From positions 62,001 to 126,000 of the forward strand of contig NZ_CANLKR010000004.1 of NCBI RefSeq assembly GCF_947491715.1: a stretch of 64,000 nucleotides of DNA, written 5' to 3'. The first letter of the stretch is position 1. Every line of letters begins with the position of its first letter. Shown here piece by piece: positions 27,880 to 36,764 of the stretch. Position numbers and translations under genes: made by a program. Under the pieces are notes generated by a model. That model did not search any database. It had not been told where the DNA came from and saw only the letters and a program-made list of their open reading frames with translations. The DNA is from an uncultured Shewanella sp. (GTDB lineage: Bacteria; Pseudomonadota; Gammaproteobacteria; Enterobacterales; Shewanellaceae).

Positions 27880-28515
27880 ATGCGTGACGCTATCGAATCG
27901 TTAGTGCGGGAGCAGCTGCGCCCCTATTTAGCGCAATTATCCCAGCTCAGCAGTGAAACAGAAGAAGTCAGGCGGCATATGCAATCCATGATCCGCTTAG
28001 GGAGAGTCTGTGCAATTAATAACAATAATCAAATGATTAAAGTGGAACATGGCGCGCTAACAACGCCTTTTATTAAATGGTTTGCTCATGCAGCAGGCAA
28101 GGTGAGCCATTATCGCTGCCCAAGTATTGGCGAGCAGGTTCTGCTACTCAATTTTGGCGCGGGTTATTCGGCAAAACAATACATTGCTCTTGTGGGCATG
28201 GCATCAACGGACTTTCCGCTGGCGGGGAATAGTCAGATGCAAGTGATCACTCACTTTGGTGATAAGTGCAGCCAAATATGGGACATGGATAAGGGGACAC
28301 TCATTCTTAAGGCGACAGAGAAAATCACCCTAGAAAGTAAAATGGTTTTAGCCTCACAGGATCTCCAAGTGGAAAGCAATATCAAAGCAGGCGCTGATAT
28401 TACCGATAAGAAGCAGAGTATGGCGGAAGATCGAAAGATTTATAATAGCCATACTCACCCGTATAAAGATGATGGTGTTGATACGACAACGGCCGCAACA
28501 AAAGCATCTCAATAA
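27880..28515 (+). CDS. baseplate spike protein gpV
   Basis: A 211-residue homologue of P2 gpV. The N-terminal OB-fold region (MIRLGRVCAINNNNQMIKV) carries the typical RxGxV start, and CPSIGEQVLLLNFGAG follows. The C-terminal beta-helix ends in an HxH motif (NSHTHPY) that binds iron at the spike tip. The trimeric spike pierces the target outer membrane on sheath contraction. AAGGAATTTT precedes the ATG. It is followed 17 bp later by gpW. Confidence 0.92.
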   Translation: MRDAIESLVREQLRPYLAQLSQLSSETEEVRRHMQSMIRLGRVCAINNNNQMIKVEHGALTTPFIKWFAHAAGKVSHYRCPSIGEQVLLLNFGAGYSAKQYIALVGMASTDFPLAGNSQMQVITHFGDKCSQIWDMDKGTLILKATEKITLESKMVLASQDLQVESNIKAGADITDKKQSMAEDRKIYNSHTHPYKDDGVDTTTAATKASQ

Positions 28516-28532
28516 CGAACAAGGAGCGTTTT

Positions 28533-28892
28533 ATGATAGGCATAGACAGAGCCACTGGGAAACGGCTCGATGGCTTTGAGCAATTTGTTAGTCGCGTCAC
28601 CCAAGTCATGACCACACCGCTAACGGGGCGGGCTAAACGAGCGGGTTTTGGTAGCCGAATACGTGAGTTACTGGGCGCGAATATGTCACCCAGCACCCTA
28701 GTCAGAGTTCAATCCTTTGCCATTGAGGCATTTTACAATAGCGACAATGGTTTGAGTGATTTCATTCCCAGTCGTTGTGTCGCTAAACGGCGAAACGATG
28801 GCTTAGATCTTTATTTCGAAGGTCAATGGCAAGGTCGCCATGTTAATTTTGAGGTACCGGTAAATGTTTCCACATCAAAATCCCTTACCTAA
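28533..28892 (+). CDS. baseplate assembly protein gpW (T4 gp25-like)
   Basis: A 119-residue protein. GFEQFVSRVTQVMTTPLTGR and the later FGSRIRELLG match P2 gpW and the T4 gp25 family, which join the sheath to the baseplate wedge. Its end overlaps gpJ by 29 bp. Length is close to P2 gpW (115). Confidence 0.9.
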   Translation: MIGIDRATGKRLDGFEQFVSRVTQVMTTPLTGRAKRAGFGSRIRELLGANMSPSTLVRVQSFAIEAFYNSDNGLSDFIPSRCVAKRRNDGLDLYFEGQWQGRHVNFEVPVNVSTSKSLT

Positions 28893-29862
28893 ACCTGAGT
28901 TACTGACAACGCCAGGTTTTGAAGACTTATTTGCGCAAATTAAACAGGATGTGCTCGCGCATATTCGCGCAACATCACCTCAAGATGAGGCGGCGGTGAC
29001 ACAAACCTTAGACAATGAGGCGGAAATCCTCACTAAGTTCACTCAAGCCTTTACTATTGTGCTGCAAAATCATACACGGCAAATTAATCAACAGGCGCTG
29101 CAAATGTTTGGCATGTATGCCACTGAGGATGACGCCGTCGATGTCATAGCCAGCCAACTGGGGGTGAAACGGCTAGTGCTCGATATAGGGGATGCCAGCG
29201 GTGAAAATCCGCTAATGGAATCCAATGAGTCCTTACTGAATCGTTATTATTTGGCGGCTTATGCCTTAGCGAGTACGGGCACGCGAGCGGGATACCGTTT
29301 TCATGCCATGACGTTAGGGGCGCGGCCTAATATCGATATTTCCAGTCCGGCGCAAGATCATGTGCGGGTGGATTATCGATTCGATGCCCCCGCGCTTGCA
29401 GGGGTGACCAAAGATGCTCAAGCCAGGCAGGTCAGTCCAGGGGTGGTGGACTGCTATATTCTCACTCATCTTGAGCAAGGCATACCCAGCGATGCGCTAA
29501 TTGCCATGACGCAAGCCTATTTAGAAAGTGATGATATTGCCCAAGAAACCGATTTAATCACAGTGAAAGCCCCCAGCATTAAACCTTGGCAATGTGAACT
29601 GGATGTGTATATTCACTCAGGACCCGATGCGGATGTCATTAAATTGGCTGCCGAAAAAGCCTTGCAGGATTATGGTAAACGACAACATCAATTGGGCGCC
29701 AATATTGAGCCTTCGATGCTTTACAAGGAAGTGCTTGCGGCAACGGGCGCTTATCGCGCCGACATTATTACGCCTACTGAACCACTTCGCTGCAGCTTTA
29801 GTGAAGCGGCTTATTTAACGGCAGTGAAGATCAAGGTTATTGCTGAAAGCGGCGAAGATTGA
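28864..29862 (+). CDS. baseplate wedge protein gpJ
   Basis: A 332-residue homologue of P2 gpJ. Recognisable parts are the N-terminal PGFEDLFAQIKQDVL, the middle LLNRYYLAAYALASTGTRAGYRFHAMT, and the C-terminal GANIEPSMLYKEVLAATGAYRADI. It forms the wedge with gpI. The start overlaps gpW. Its last codons are tandemly copied after the stop (see the repeat at 29842). Confidence 0.92.
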   Translation: MFPHQNPLPKPELLTTPGFEDLFAQIKQDVLAHIRATSPQDEAAVTQTLDNEAEILTKFTQAFTIVLQNHTRQINQQALQMFGMYATEDDAVDVIASQLGVKRLVLDIGDASGENPLMESNESLLNRYYLAAYALASTGTRAGYRFHAMTLGARPNIDISSPAQDHVRVDYRFDAPALAGVTKDAQARQVSPGVVDCYILTHLEQGIPSDALIAMTQAYLESDDIAQETDLITVKAPSIKPWQCELDVYIHSGPDADVIKLAAEKALQDYGKRQHQLGANIEPSMLYKEVLAATGAYRADIITPTEPLRCSFSEAAYLTAVKIKVIAESGED

Positions 29863-29957
29863 ATCGCTGACAGCGGGGAAGATTGAATCGCTGAAAGCGG
29901 AGAAGATTGAATAGCTGAAAGCGGAGAAGATTGAATCCCTGACAGTGGGCAAGACTA
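29842..29957 (+). repeat. 24-bp tandem repeats derived from the gpJ 3' end
   Basis: Units of GCTGAAAGCGGnGAAGATTG plus AATC start at 29842, 29866, 29890 and 29914, with a partial fifth at 29938. The first copy codes gpJ's last residues (AESGED) and its TGA stop; the rest is untranslated. Confidence 0.93.
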
Positions 29958-30018
29958 GCCCAATGAACAGGCGCTATGAACAGGAACAGGCCCTATGAAC
30001 ACAAAAGGGAGAAAAAAT

Positions 30019-30717
30019 GTGGATAATGAAAGGGTGGATGATGACGCAGTAACCGCGCTTCCCCAAGGATTACAAGCACACAGCGTTTTGCCCGATAACC
30101 GCAGTGCTTTAGAACGTGGCTTAGAACTGGCGCTGGCTCAACAACTTTATGGGATTAAGCATCCTTTCCCTGATTTACTCAATGCCCATAACACGTCGGC
30201 AGCGTATTTGCCGTATTTGGCCGCCGAACGGCAATTAACGGTATGGGATGAGCAGGATGAGTTAGAGGTAAAGCAAAATTTGGTCTCTCAAGCCTGGGAG
30301 GTGAAGCGATTAGGGGGGACACGAGGTGGGCTTAAAAAAGCACTGGCCTCGCTGGATTTTGACAGTGAGATCACCCCTTGGTATCGATTACAAGAGCAGA
30401 ATGCCCAGCCCTACTTTTTAGACATTGTCGCGTGGGAAAAAGGCAATAAGGCATTGGATGTGTCTAAATTGCATAAGTTGCAACGCTATATTCAAGACAA
30501 TAAATCTGAGAGAGACGAGATCAGTTTGTCTTTGATGTTTGGCGTTGAGACACAGTTAGGGCTTACTGGCGCTGCGGCGCCTGTGACGAATGTGGTAGAA
30601 ACGGAGTCAGCCGCCACTATTTGGCCCATGCCTGATGTGACTGCGCCATTGGCCATAGGTGGCGGTATGCCGCCCCCCGTTAATATGACGTATGTCAATG
30701 CTCAGGCCATGACATAA
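30019..30717 (+). CDS. baseplate wedge protein gpI
   Basis: I prefer GTG 30019, seven bases after GGGAG, over ATG 29995, which has no ribosome site. The 232-residue product contains LPDNRSALERGLELALAQQL, LPYLAAERQLTVWD and KRLGGTRGGLKKALASLDFD, the standard P2 gpI landmarks. gpI links baseplate and tail fibres. A Pro/Gly/Thr-rich tail is longer than in P2 gpI. Confidence 0.88.
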   Translation: MDNERVDDDAVTALPQGLQAHSVLPDNRSALERGLELALAQQLYGIKHPFPDLLNAHNTSAAYLPYLAAERQLTVWDEQDELEVKQNLVSQAWEVKRLGGTRGGLKKALASLDFDSEITPWYRLQEQNAQPYFLDIVAWEKGNKALDVSKLHKLQRYIQDNKSERDEISLSLMFGVETQLGLTGAAAPVTNVVETESAATIWPMPDVTAPLAIGGGMPPPVNMTYVNAQAMT

Positions 30718-30811
30718 AACATGTCTAAAAAGTGATGAATGAGTGCGAATGCATCGGACTTATCAACGGATTATTTCTTACAAATGATTGTATGAGGAAG
30801 AAGGTGACACA

Positions 30812-31336
30812 ATGAGTGAGCAATTAAACTTGGTGATCACTCGCCAAGGCTTAGAAGAGTGCATTAATGCCAAAGCCCAAGGTGTACAACTTAATTTAAA
30901 ATGGGTCTCTGCAGGGGATAGAGCTTATACCCCGAGTCGTGAGCGCACTGCCCTTGAAAATGAGCTGCAGCGGGTTGAGTTTGGCGAATATAAAAATATT
31001 GGCGGCAATCAATTACAGGCCGTGGCGAAATTCAGTGGCGAGCAAGAGTACCCGGTTCGAGAACTGGGTTTTTGGCTTGACTCTGGCACTTTGCTTGGGG
31101 TCATTTCAGCGCCAAATACGACATTGAACTATAAAGCCAAGAATGGCCATTGCATTCAGCCTATTACGCTGGATTTAAGTGCGCTGCCAACAGACAGTGT
31201 GACTGTTGTGGTTGGCACAGAAAACCTCAATATTTTGGTGGATACCGAGTTTACTAAAATGGCCACCGCCCAAGTGGATACCATGCACCGACAAATTCTC
31301 CAAGAATTTCGACTGCTAGAGCTAGAGAAGAGTTGA
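30812..31336 (+). CDS. tail fibre anchor protein (gpH N-terminal domain only)
   Basis: I start at MSEQLNLVITRQGLEE (30812) behind GAAGGTG. The 174-residue protein corresponds to the DUF3751-like N-terminal domain of P2 gpH (GEYKNIGGNQLQAVAKFSGE, VRELGFWLDSG, PNTTLNYKAKNG), which docks fibres on the baseplate. The shaft and receptor tip are absent, and separate small proteins follow instead. It may therefore be a split fibre whose distal parts are encoded at 31543 and 32415. Confidence 0.85.
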   Translation: MSEQLNLVITRQGLEECINAKAQGVQLNLKWVSAGDRAYTPSRERTALENELQRVEFGEYKNIGGNQLQAVAKFSGEQEYPVRELGFWLDSGTLLGVISAPNTTLNYKAKNGHCIQPITLDLSALPTDSVTVVVGTENLNILVDTEFTKMATAQVDTMHRQILQEFRLLELEKS

Positions 31337-31490
31337 GCTAGAAAACTGCCAGAGCCTGTGGAGAGCCAGAGCCTGTGAAGAGTTAGAGCTAGAGAACTGC
31401 CAGAGCTTGTGAAGAGCCAGAGCCTGATAGAAAGCCAGAGCTTGTGAAGAGTCAGAACTTGGAAGAGCCAGAACTAGTGAAGCGCTAAAA
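31318..31490 (+). repeat. degenerate tandem repeats after the fibre-anchor gene
   Basis: About ten degenerate units of GCCAGAGCCTGTGAAGA extend from the end of the upstream gene (CTAGAGAAGAGTTGA) over some 170 bp of untranslated sequence. They again look like copies of the gene's last codons. Confidence 0.75.
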
Positions 31491-31542
31491 AAATCGTATG
31501 AGTCGAGTGAACTGAATAAGCTAAAGAATAGAAGGAGCTTTC

Positions 31543-32157
31543 ATGAGTACAGAGCAAACAGCCGATTTAATCGAGTCGGTCACCGAATTGACGGCCACAG
31601 TGGCCAATAAAATGGGTGTTATTGATAATCGCATGACACAAGCGGAAGAGACATTTGATGAGTGGCGAAGTCAACGGGATTTACATGGTGATGAAGCTGA
31701 ACATGGCACCGTCAGAATGGGTATTTTGCAGGGTTTTGCTGATCGGACTATGGATTCGCCTTATGGGACAGGTGCATTTTCAGGTGTGCCAGATTTAGGT
31801 ACGTTAGGTAATGTTTATCTACATTTTAAAACACCTTTAAATATTAATACTCATGCGGAAATGTTTTGGTTCAATATTAAAGGTTATAGTTACGGTTCTG
31901 CTTCCGTTATCGATGAGACTATTGTGGGTTATTGTTATAAAGTCCAAAACAAACTTATTAATCAGTCTAATTTTGGTAATTTAAGTCCAGCTAGTTATGC
32001 TGATGTGAATGGTAATGTGGTCTTAAGAATATTATTGCCATCAGTATATTACACAACTTGTCGAGTCGATACTATGCGTGTGGGGAATGGTCGTTTATTT
32101 AAAACTGGTGACCTAGAAGCTAAATTTAGCTTATTAGAAGAGATTGTTTTTGATTAA
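31543..32157 (+). CDS. receptor-binding fibre protein 1
   Basis: A 204-residue protein with strong site AGAAGGAG. The first 45 residues (TADLIESVTELTATVANKMG) form a heptad-rich coil and match the N terminus of the second fibre protein at 32415. The C-terminal 150 residues (TPLNINTHAEMFWFNIKGYSY..) are beta-rich and unlike the other copy, as expected for a receptor-binding tip. It is paired with a fibre chaperone 12 bp downstream. More AT-rich than the baseplate genes, so perhaps exchanged horizontally. Confidence 0.65.
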   Translation: MSTEQTADLIESVTELTATVANKMGVIDNRMTQAEETFDEWRSQRDLHGDEAEHGTVRMGILQGFADRTMDSPYGTGAFSGVPDLGTLGNVYLHFKTPLNINTHAEMFWFNIKGYSYGSASVIDETIVGYCYKVQNKLINQSNFGNLSPASYADVNGNVVLRILLPSVYYTTCRVDTMRVGNGRLFKTGDLEAKFSLLEEIVFD

Positions 32158-32169
32158 TAAGAGGTGAAT

Positions 32170-32394
32170 ATGGAATTAAATATAGATGAGTTAAGTATCT
32201 TGGCTTGGGCATCAATAAGAACTCGACGTGATCAATTAATTATAGCGACAGACTTTACCCAATTATCAGATAATCCATTAGGAAATGATAAAAAGTTGGC
32301 GTTTGCTGAATACCGTCAAGCACTAAGAGATATTCCTCAAAATAACAGCTCACCCGATAGTGTTGTTTGGCCAATAAAACCAGACGTTGAATAG
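32170..32394 (+). CDS. tail fibre assembly chaperone 1
   Basis: I start at ATG 32170, after GAGGTG. The 74-residue protein has the signature WASIRTRRDQLIIATDFTQL, then EYRQALRDIPQ and VVWPIKP, matching phage tail assembly chaperones of the PF16778 type. It is thought to fold and trimerise the fibre encoded just before it. Confidence 0.85.
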   Translation: MELNIDELSILAWASIRTRRDQLIIATDFTQLSDNPLGNDKKLAFAEYRQALRDIPQNNSSPDSVVWPIKPDVE

Positions 32395-32414
32395 TTTCAA
32401 TAAAAGGATGCGTA

Positions 32415-33017
32415 ATGAGCACAACAGAAACTGCTGATTTAATTGAGTCGGTGAATGAACTAACCGATACTGTTATTGGAAAAATTGAAGATATTAATGA
32501 GAGAGTGGATACTGCAGAGCAGAGATTCAATAGCTGGAAGGCCGAAACATCTTTTGTTCAAGAGTATTATGTTCATTATGCAGAAATGTCTACTGATGAA
32601 GAACGTGATACTGGAAACTATAGTTTGATTAAATTGTATACAATAAAAGATGCTTATGCAGCGATTAACCCTTGGATACATTTAGGCTGGACTGGTGGTA
32701 ATCAGGTTGGATCTGGCCATTTTTGTTCATTAGCACAATCACATGCTTATTACACAGGGCAACAAGCTATGTTTTCTCGTAGAGGAAATGGTGAACTTCG
32801 ATTCTTTATTGATCGAACTGAGCAAAATAATGCTCCTGTCTATATTGCATTAAAAAATCAAAGCTTTAATAATGCTTCTTTAAGATTAAGTGTTGCATCT
32901 TATTTGACTTTGGATGTTGAAGCTCAAGGAGCAATTAACTTAGATAGTTGGTTATTTGATAATCCAAATGTTGCTGAAATTGATTTAATTGATGTAACAA
33001 CTCAGCCAGCCGTATAA
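32415..33017 (+). CDS. receptor-binding fibre protein 2
   Basis: A 200-residue protein. The N terminus (TADLIESVNELTDTVIGK) is clearly homologous to fibre 1, while the remaining 150 residues (HYAEMSTDEERDTGNYSLIK.., HLGWTGGNQVGSGHF..) are unrelated and Asn/Thr/Ser-rich. Such shared docking coils with different tips indicate alternative or additional receptor specificities. AAGGATG precedes the ATG. AT-rich like its neighbours. Confidence 0.65.
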   Translation: MSTTETADLIESVNELTDTVIGKIEDINERVDTAEQRFNSWKAETSFVQEYYVHYAEMSTDEERDTGNYSLIKLYTIKDAYAAINPWIHLGWTGGNQVGSGHFCSLAQSHAYYTGQQAMFSRRGNGELRFFIDRTEQNNAPVYIALKNQSFNNASLRLSVASYLTLDVEAQGAINLDSWLFDNPNVAEIDLIDVTTQPAV

Positions 33018-33042
33018 TAAGTAAAACAAGAGGTAATCAATT

Positions 33043-33372
33043 ATGACCTTTAAAAAAGAATTTTATAAAGGTGTAGAATATCACTTCCCAACAACATTTG
33101 AAGATGCTGAGACATATTTAGCATCAATTCAGGCATCGACAATCAGTGATAGTGTGATTAACTCCATGCAATGGGATGCTATTAGGTTAAAGCGTGATAG
33201 TCTTATTACTGCAACAGATTGGACTCAAACATTAGATTGCCAGCTATCTGATGAAAAAAAATCAGAGTTTATTAATTATCGGCAGACTTTACGCAATATT
33301 CCTCAATTTTTTGATGAGCCTGCAGCTGTAGTTTGGCCTGAAGAGCCCAAAATCATGGTGAGAACCAAGTGA
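33043..33372 (+). CDS. tail fibre assembly chaperone 2
   Basis: A 109-residue protein with an N-terminal extension (FYKGVEYHFPTTFEDAETYL) and the same C-terminal chaperone domain as the first copy (WDAIRLKRDSLITATDWTQ, NYRQTLRNIPQ, VVWPEEP). It is paired with fibre 2. The two chaperones have diverged, suggesting each serves its own fibre. Confidence 0.85.
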   Translation: MTFKKEFYKGVEYHFPTTFEDAETYLASIQASTISDSVINSMQWDAIRLKRDSLITATDWTQTLDCQLSDEKKSEFINYRQTLRNIPQFFDEPAAVVWPEEPKIMVRTK

Positions 33373-33978
33373 TAACATCTTATTGAAATTACTATTTAAA
33401 CTTACATATTATATTCATAAGTCAAGCTTTAGTGTGCTAATAAAATAAGCAGAAAGAAAAAATATGTAATACATATTGAATCAACATGAACTTGTTTATC
33501 TCAAGTTAATAGGGGGGGGATGCTGTGAGTAATACATTTAATTTTATTTAATCATTGAAAAGATAGAGGTGTTATGAATAAAGAATATCTTAAATATAAA
33601 GTTATAGCCCCATTCTCTTGTCCAAATACTCATATTTGGCATGGCGTGGGTGTTAAGTTATCAATGTTAGGTTGTGAAGCAACCTTATTACTCTTGTCGA
33701 ATAAAATAGAAAAGATCAGTGAATAAGTTATTTTAATGATTTATTTTAAAAACTCATTTTGTTTTAAAAGATTATTTTATTTTGAAAAGAACTATGACGC
33801 TAGTTAATTAATTTTTTGCAATAGTTTTAACGTATTTCAATTGCTCATTGATTGAAATGAGTACTTATTTTATGACGTGCTTTTGCTTTACCTATATAAA
33901 AGAAAGTCTAAAAGGAAAGTCTAAAAGGAAAGTCTAAAAGAAAGCCTAAAAGAAAATATAAACGAAAAAGGAACCAAT
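33373..33978. other. intergenic region between the fibre cassettes and the sheath gene
   Basis: About 600 AT-rich bases. Contents: a G-run (33513-33520), the 50-codon ORF at 33574, a hairpin ATTTCAAT/ATTGAAAT (about 33834-33858) without a T tract, and short AAAGTCTAAAAGG-type tandem repeats (about 33901-33955) just before the sheath ribosome site. It may be the scar of cassette exchange. Confidence 0.5.
33574..33726 (+). CDS. small ORF of 50 residues after the fibre cassettes
   Basis: ATG 33574 follows AGAGGTGTT. The peptide begins MNKEYLKYKVIAPFSCPN and ends LLLLSNKIEKISE. It includes two cysteines and a WHGVGVKLSMLG stretch. I recognise no family. The good ribosome site and operon position favour a real gene, possibly part of the fibre exchange module. 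Confidence 0.45.
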   Translation: MNKEYLKYKVIAPFSCPNTHIWHGVGVKLSMLGCEATLLLLSNKIEKISE

Positions 33979-35148
33979 ATGCCAAAGATTGCAGCGTTTG
34001 CACATAACGGGATCAGTATCGAACGTCAACCGACGCCGCCACCAATGGGGCCATTGGGAGGGATTATTTTGGGCTTAGTGGGTACGGCGCCGAATGCCGA
34101 TGTGTCACTGGCTAAAAATACGCCTGTGCGCATTGCGAATATGAGTGATGCGGCCAAATTAGATACCACGGGCGAAGAAAAAGGCACCCTATGGCGCACT
34201 TGCTATGAGCTATTGCGCTTAGTCTCAGTACCGATTTATGCCGTCATTGTCGAAGAAGGTGACGATGTGGCGGCGACCACGGCCAATGTGGTGGGTAAAA
34301 TTGATGCCAATACTGGGCAACGTTTAGGGATTGAAGCCTTAGCCGATTGTATGGAGACCCCCACGCATATTGCCGCACCGGGTTTTAGCAGCAAAGCGGC
34401 GGCGGATGCACTCGCAGCCATGGGTAAACGTCTGTTTGCAATTGCCGTGGGTGACGGCCCCAATACCAATGACATGGGTGCGGTGGATTTTTCACTGAGC
34501 TTAGGCGGTGAAGGCACAGGTTATGACGGCTTCTATTTGGTAGACCCTCAAGTAGCAGTATACAGCCAAGCGGCTAAGGGCAATGTGTATTTTTCGGCGG
34601 CAGCCGCGGCGCTGTCTTGCTTTGCGCGCGTTAGCGCGTGGGAAAGTCCCGCCAAAGGGGGGATGGGCGCCCTTATTCAGGGGACCGCTCGCAGCATTGA
34701 TTACAATATCATGGATAAATCCACCAATGGTGGCTTGCTTAATAGCCATGGCGTGTCTTATTTTGCGCGCACCTCCATGGGCGGATTTTCATTAATCGGT
34801 AATCGCTGCGTCACAGGGCGCTTTGTGTCTCAAGTGGGGCTGGAATATGCCATTATTCGAAAGCTGGCGCAAACGGCGCAAGCTGCCATGGGCCGTAATC
34901 TAAGTAAGAGTTTGATGGATCAAGAAATTGCCAAGCTTAATTACTGGCTGCAATCCCTACAAGCGGATGAAACCATTATGGGCGCCGAAGTCTACTTGCA
35001 TCCAACACTGAATAACGTTGAAAACTACACTAACGGTGAGTGGCATATTGCCATTAAATACTATGGTTTTGCACCCAATGAGCACATGGTCTATCACATG
35101 ATTGAAGATACCGGCATTGTCGAGTCTTTTATCGAGCAAGTGCTGTAA
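33979..35148 (+). CDS. contractile tail sheath protein (gpFI)
   Basis: A 389-residue homologue of P2 gpFI. Recognisable segments are PTPPPMGPLGGIILGLVGTAP at the N terminus, SAWESPAKGGMGALIQGTARS in the middle and the C-terminal YGFAPNEHMVYHMI followed by the FIEQVL end. The sheath contracts to drive the tube through the target envelope. AAGGAACC precedes ATG. Length is close to P2 gpFI (396). Confidence 0.95.
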   Translation: MPKIAAFAHNGISIERQPTPPPMGPLGGIILGLVGTAPNADVSLAKNTPVRIANMSDAAKLDTTGEEKGTLWRTCYELLRLVSVPIYAVIVEEGDDVAATTANVVGKIDANTGQRLGIEALADCMETPTHIAAPGFSSKAAADALAAMGKRLFAIAVGDGPNTNDMGAVDFSLSLGGEGTGYDGFYLVDPQVAVYSQAAKGNVYFSAAAAALSCFARVSAWESPAKGGMGALIQGTARSIDYNIMDKSTNGGLLNSHGVSYFARTSMGGFSLIGNRCVTGRFVSQVGLEYAIIRKLAQTAQAAMGRNLSKSLMDQEIAKLNYWLQSLQADETIMGAEVYLHPTLNNVENYTNGEWHIAIKYYGFAPNEHMVYHMIEDTGIVESFIEQVL

Positions 35149-35267
35149 CAAGGAACATTATCGCCTCACGTTAGCTTTAGCTTTAATTTTAATTTGAGCT
35201 TTAATGCTTACTCTCATTTTACTTTATTTTATTTCATGCCCTCCTTAAATGGCACTCATGCTTCCTA

Positions 35268-35301
35268 TTAACCGCTTTATATTGGTTAAGATAGCGGTTA
35301 A
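35268..35301 (+). other. hairpin between sheath and tube genes
   Basis: TTAACCGCT (35268-35276) / AGCGGTTAA (35293-35301), 9 perfect base pairs with a 16-base loop and no T tract. It is more likely an mRNA-stabilising or processing element than a terminator, and may tune the tube:sheath ratio. Confidence 0.4.
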
Positions 35302-35352
35302 AGGGCTTGGGTGATTGTGTGCGTGATATTATTTTTATAAGGAATACTTTAT

Positions 35353-35859
35353 ATGGCAGGACAACGTTCACGTATTACTCGCAGTGCATTGGTTCATGGT
35401 CAACCGCTAATGAAAGAGCTGGATGAATTCACACCACCGGAAATCAAAAAGACCATGCAAGAAACCCGTGGAGGCTCCTTCATTCCGGGTGAGATCATGG
35501 TGGGACTGGAGAAAATGTCTTCTAAGCTTAAAATTAAAGGTGCGCCGCAAGCGCTATTGGCGGCGTTTGGTTTAGGTGAAGGGGAAGTGTGTCAAATTGA
35601 TGTGAAAGAGTCACATCAAGATGAAGACGGCAATAAATTTGCCGTAGCCTATAGCCTGACTGGCGAAATTATCACAGTGACAGAATCGGCCAGCAAAATG
35701 GGCGAGCTGCCAGATCAGGAGTTGGAAATGTCGGTGAGCGCCTATAAAAAAGTCGAGAGCGGTAAAACCATTTATGAGATTAATCGCAACGCGCAAATTT
35801 TGAATTTGGGCAATGGCGACTTGATGGTGGAGCATAGACGCAACATTGGTATGAGCTAG
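35353..35859 (+). CDS. tail tube protein (gpFII)
   Basis: A 168-residue homologue of P2 gpFII. Segments such as LDEFTPPEIKKTMQETRGGS, FIPGEIMVGLEKM and the late MSVSAYKKVESGKTIYEIN match. It polymerises into the inner tube. AAGGAATACTTTAT precedes the ATG. The gene end (AGCTAG) is followed by three degenerate copies of TATGAGTTAG-like sequence, then a terminator. Confidence 0.95.
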   Translation: MAGQRSRITRSALVHGQPLMKELDEFTPPEIKKTMQETRGGSFIPGEIMVGLEKMSSKLKIKGAPQALLAAFGLGEGEVCQIDVKESHQDEDGNKFAVAYSLTGEIITVTESASKMGELPDQELEMSVSAYKKVESGKTIYEINRNAQILNLGNGDLMVEHRRNIGMS

Positions 35860-35990
35860 CTATGAATTAGCTATGAGTTAGGCGTGAGTTAAATTCATTG
35901 CTTAACGCACTAAAGCGTTTTGTAAAAAACCTGTTTGTAATGAAAAAAGCTTAATAAACAAAGCCTAAATAACAAAGAATAGTAAACAAC

Positions 35991-36023
35991 AGCCGCTCAT
36001 CGATACTCGATTAGCGGCTTTTT
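35991..36023 (+). terminator. terminator after the tube gene
   Basis: AGCCGCT..ATCGA / TCGAT..AGCGGCT (35991-36019) with a single internal mismatch, followed by TTTTT. It would limit transcription of later genes relative to sheath and tube, unless overridden by an antiterminator. Confidence 0.8.
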
Positions 36024-36092
36024 ATCACCTATTAGCAGGCTGAGTAGACTCATGATAGCTGAATAGGCTCAACAAAAAAGAGAACAATAAAA

Positions 36093-36764
36093 ATGATGAA
36101 TGAAGATGAGCATGAATATGGACAAAATGCGAGTGCAACACAAGTGCCGACATTTGAACATTCTCCGCATACTTTATATTGGCCAATAGAGGATGATAAA
36201 GGCCAATCACTTGAACAGATCCAGATCAAGACGATCACGATGGCCACTCATCGTAAGCTGACTCAGCAATATAAAGGTAAAGACTTACCCTTGTTACATG
36301 CTTGTATGAGTGCCAGTACCGGGCTAACCAATACTGAATTAGAACGCCTAGTGACGCCCGATTATAATAGCCTGCAGACATCGGTATTGGCATTGATGCA
36401 AAAAACGGCGTCGAGCCTTGTGGTTGAATTGCAAAGTGAAGGCAATGAGATTGACGCGGCTGAGCCTAAAAAGAGTGAGTTTGACGTTAATCAACCTCAG
36501 CTATTAGTCGCTATTCAAGGCGATGATGGCGAGCTAAAGCAAACCTATAGATTAAGGCCACCCACGGTTCGCACGACGATATTAATGGAAACCCACAAGG
36601 ATGAATGGGATCGCACCTTGTTTATTAGCGCCAGTTGTACCGGACTCAGCCGTGAAGAATTGGGGCGCTTAAGCCTACCTGACTGGAATCAATTACAGGA
36701 GTGCCTTATCGATTTTTTGCAACAACCGGCGGACTTCTTTCGCCGCGAGACGTTGAAGTACTAA
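36093..36764 (+). CDS. tail assembly chaperone gpE-like, with internal duplication
   Basis: A 223-residue zero-frame product. It contains two related halves. SASTGLTNTELERLVTPDYN at about residues 70-90 aligns with SASCTGLSREELGRLSLPDW at about 181-201, each preceded by an MATHRK/METHKD stretch. P2 gpE has only one such domain (about 91 residues), so this is a doubled version. Near its end the T TTT TTG heptamer (36713-36719) allows a -1 shift into the E' frame. The chaperone coats the tape measure during assembly. Confidence 0.85.
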   Translation: MMNEDEHEYGQNASATQVPTFEHSPHTLYWPIEDDKGQSLEQIQIKTITMATHRKLTQQYKGKDLPLLHACMSASTGLTNTELERLVTPDYNSLQTSVLALMQKTASSLVVELQSEGNEIDAAEPKKSEFDVNQPQLLVAIQGDDGELKQTYRLRPPTVRTTILMETHKDEWDRTLFISASCTGLSREELGRLSLPDWNQLQECLIDFLQQPADFFRRETLKY

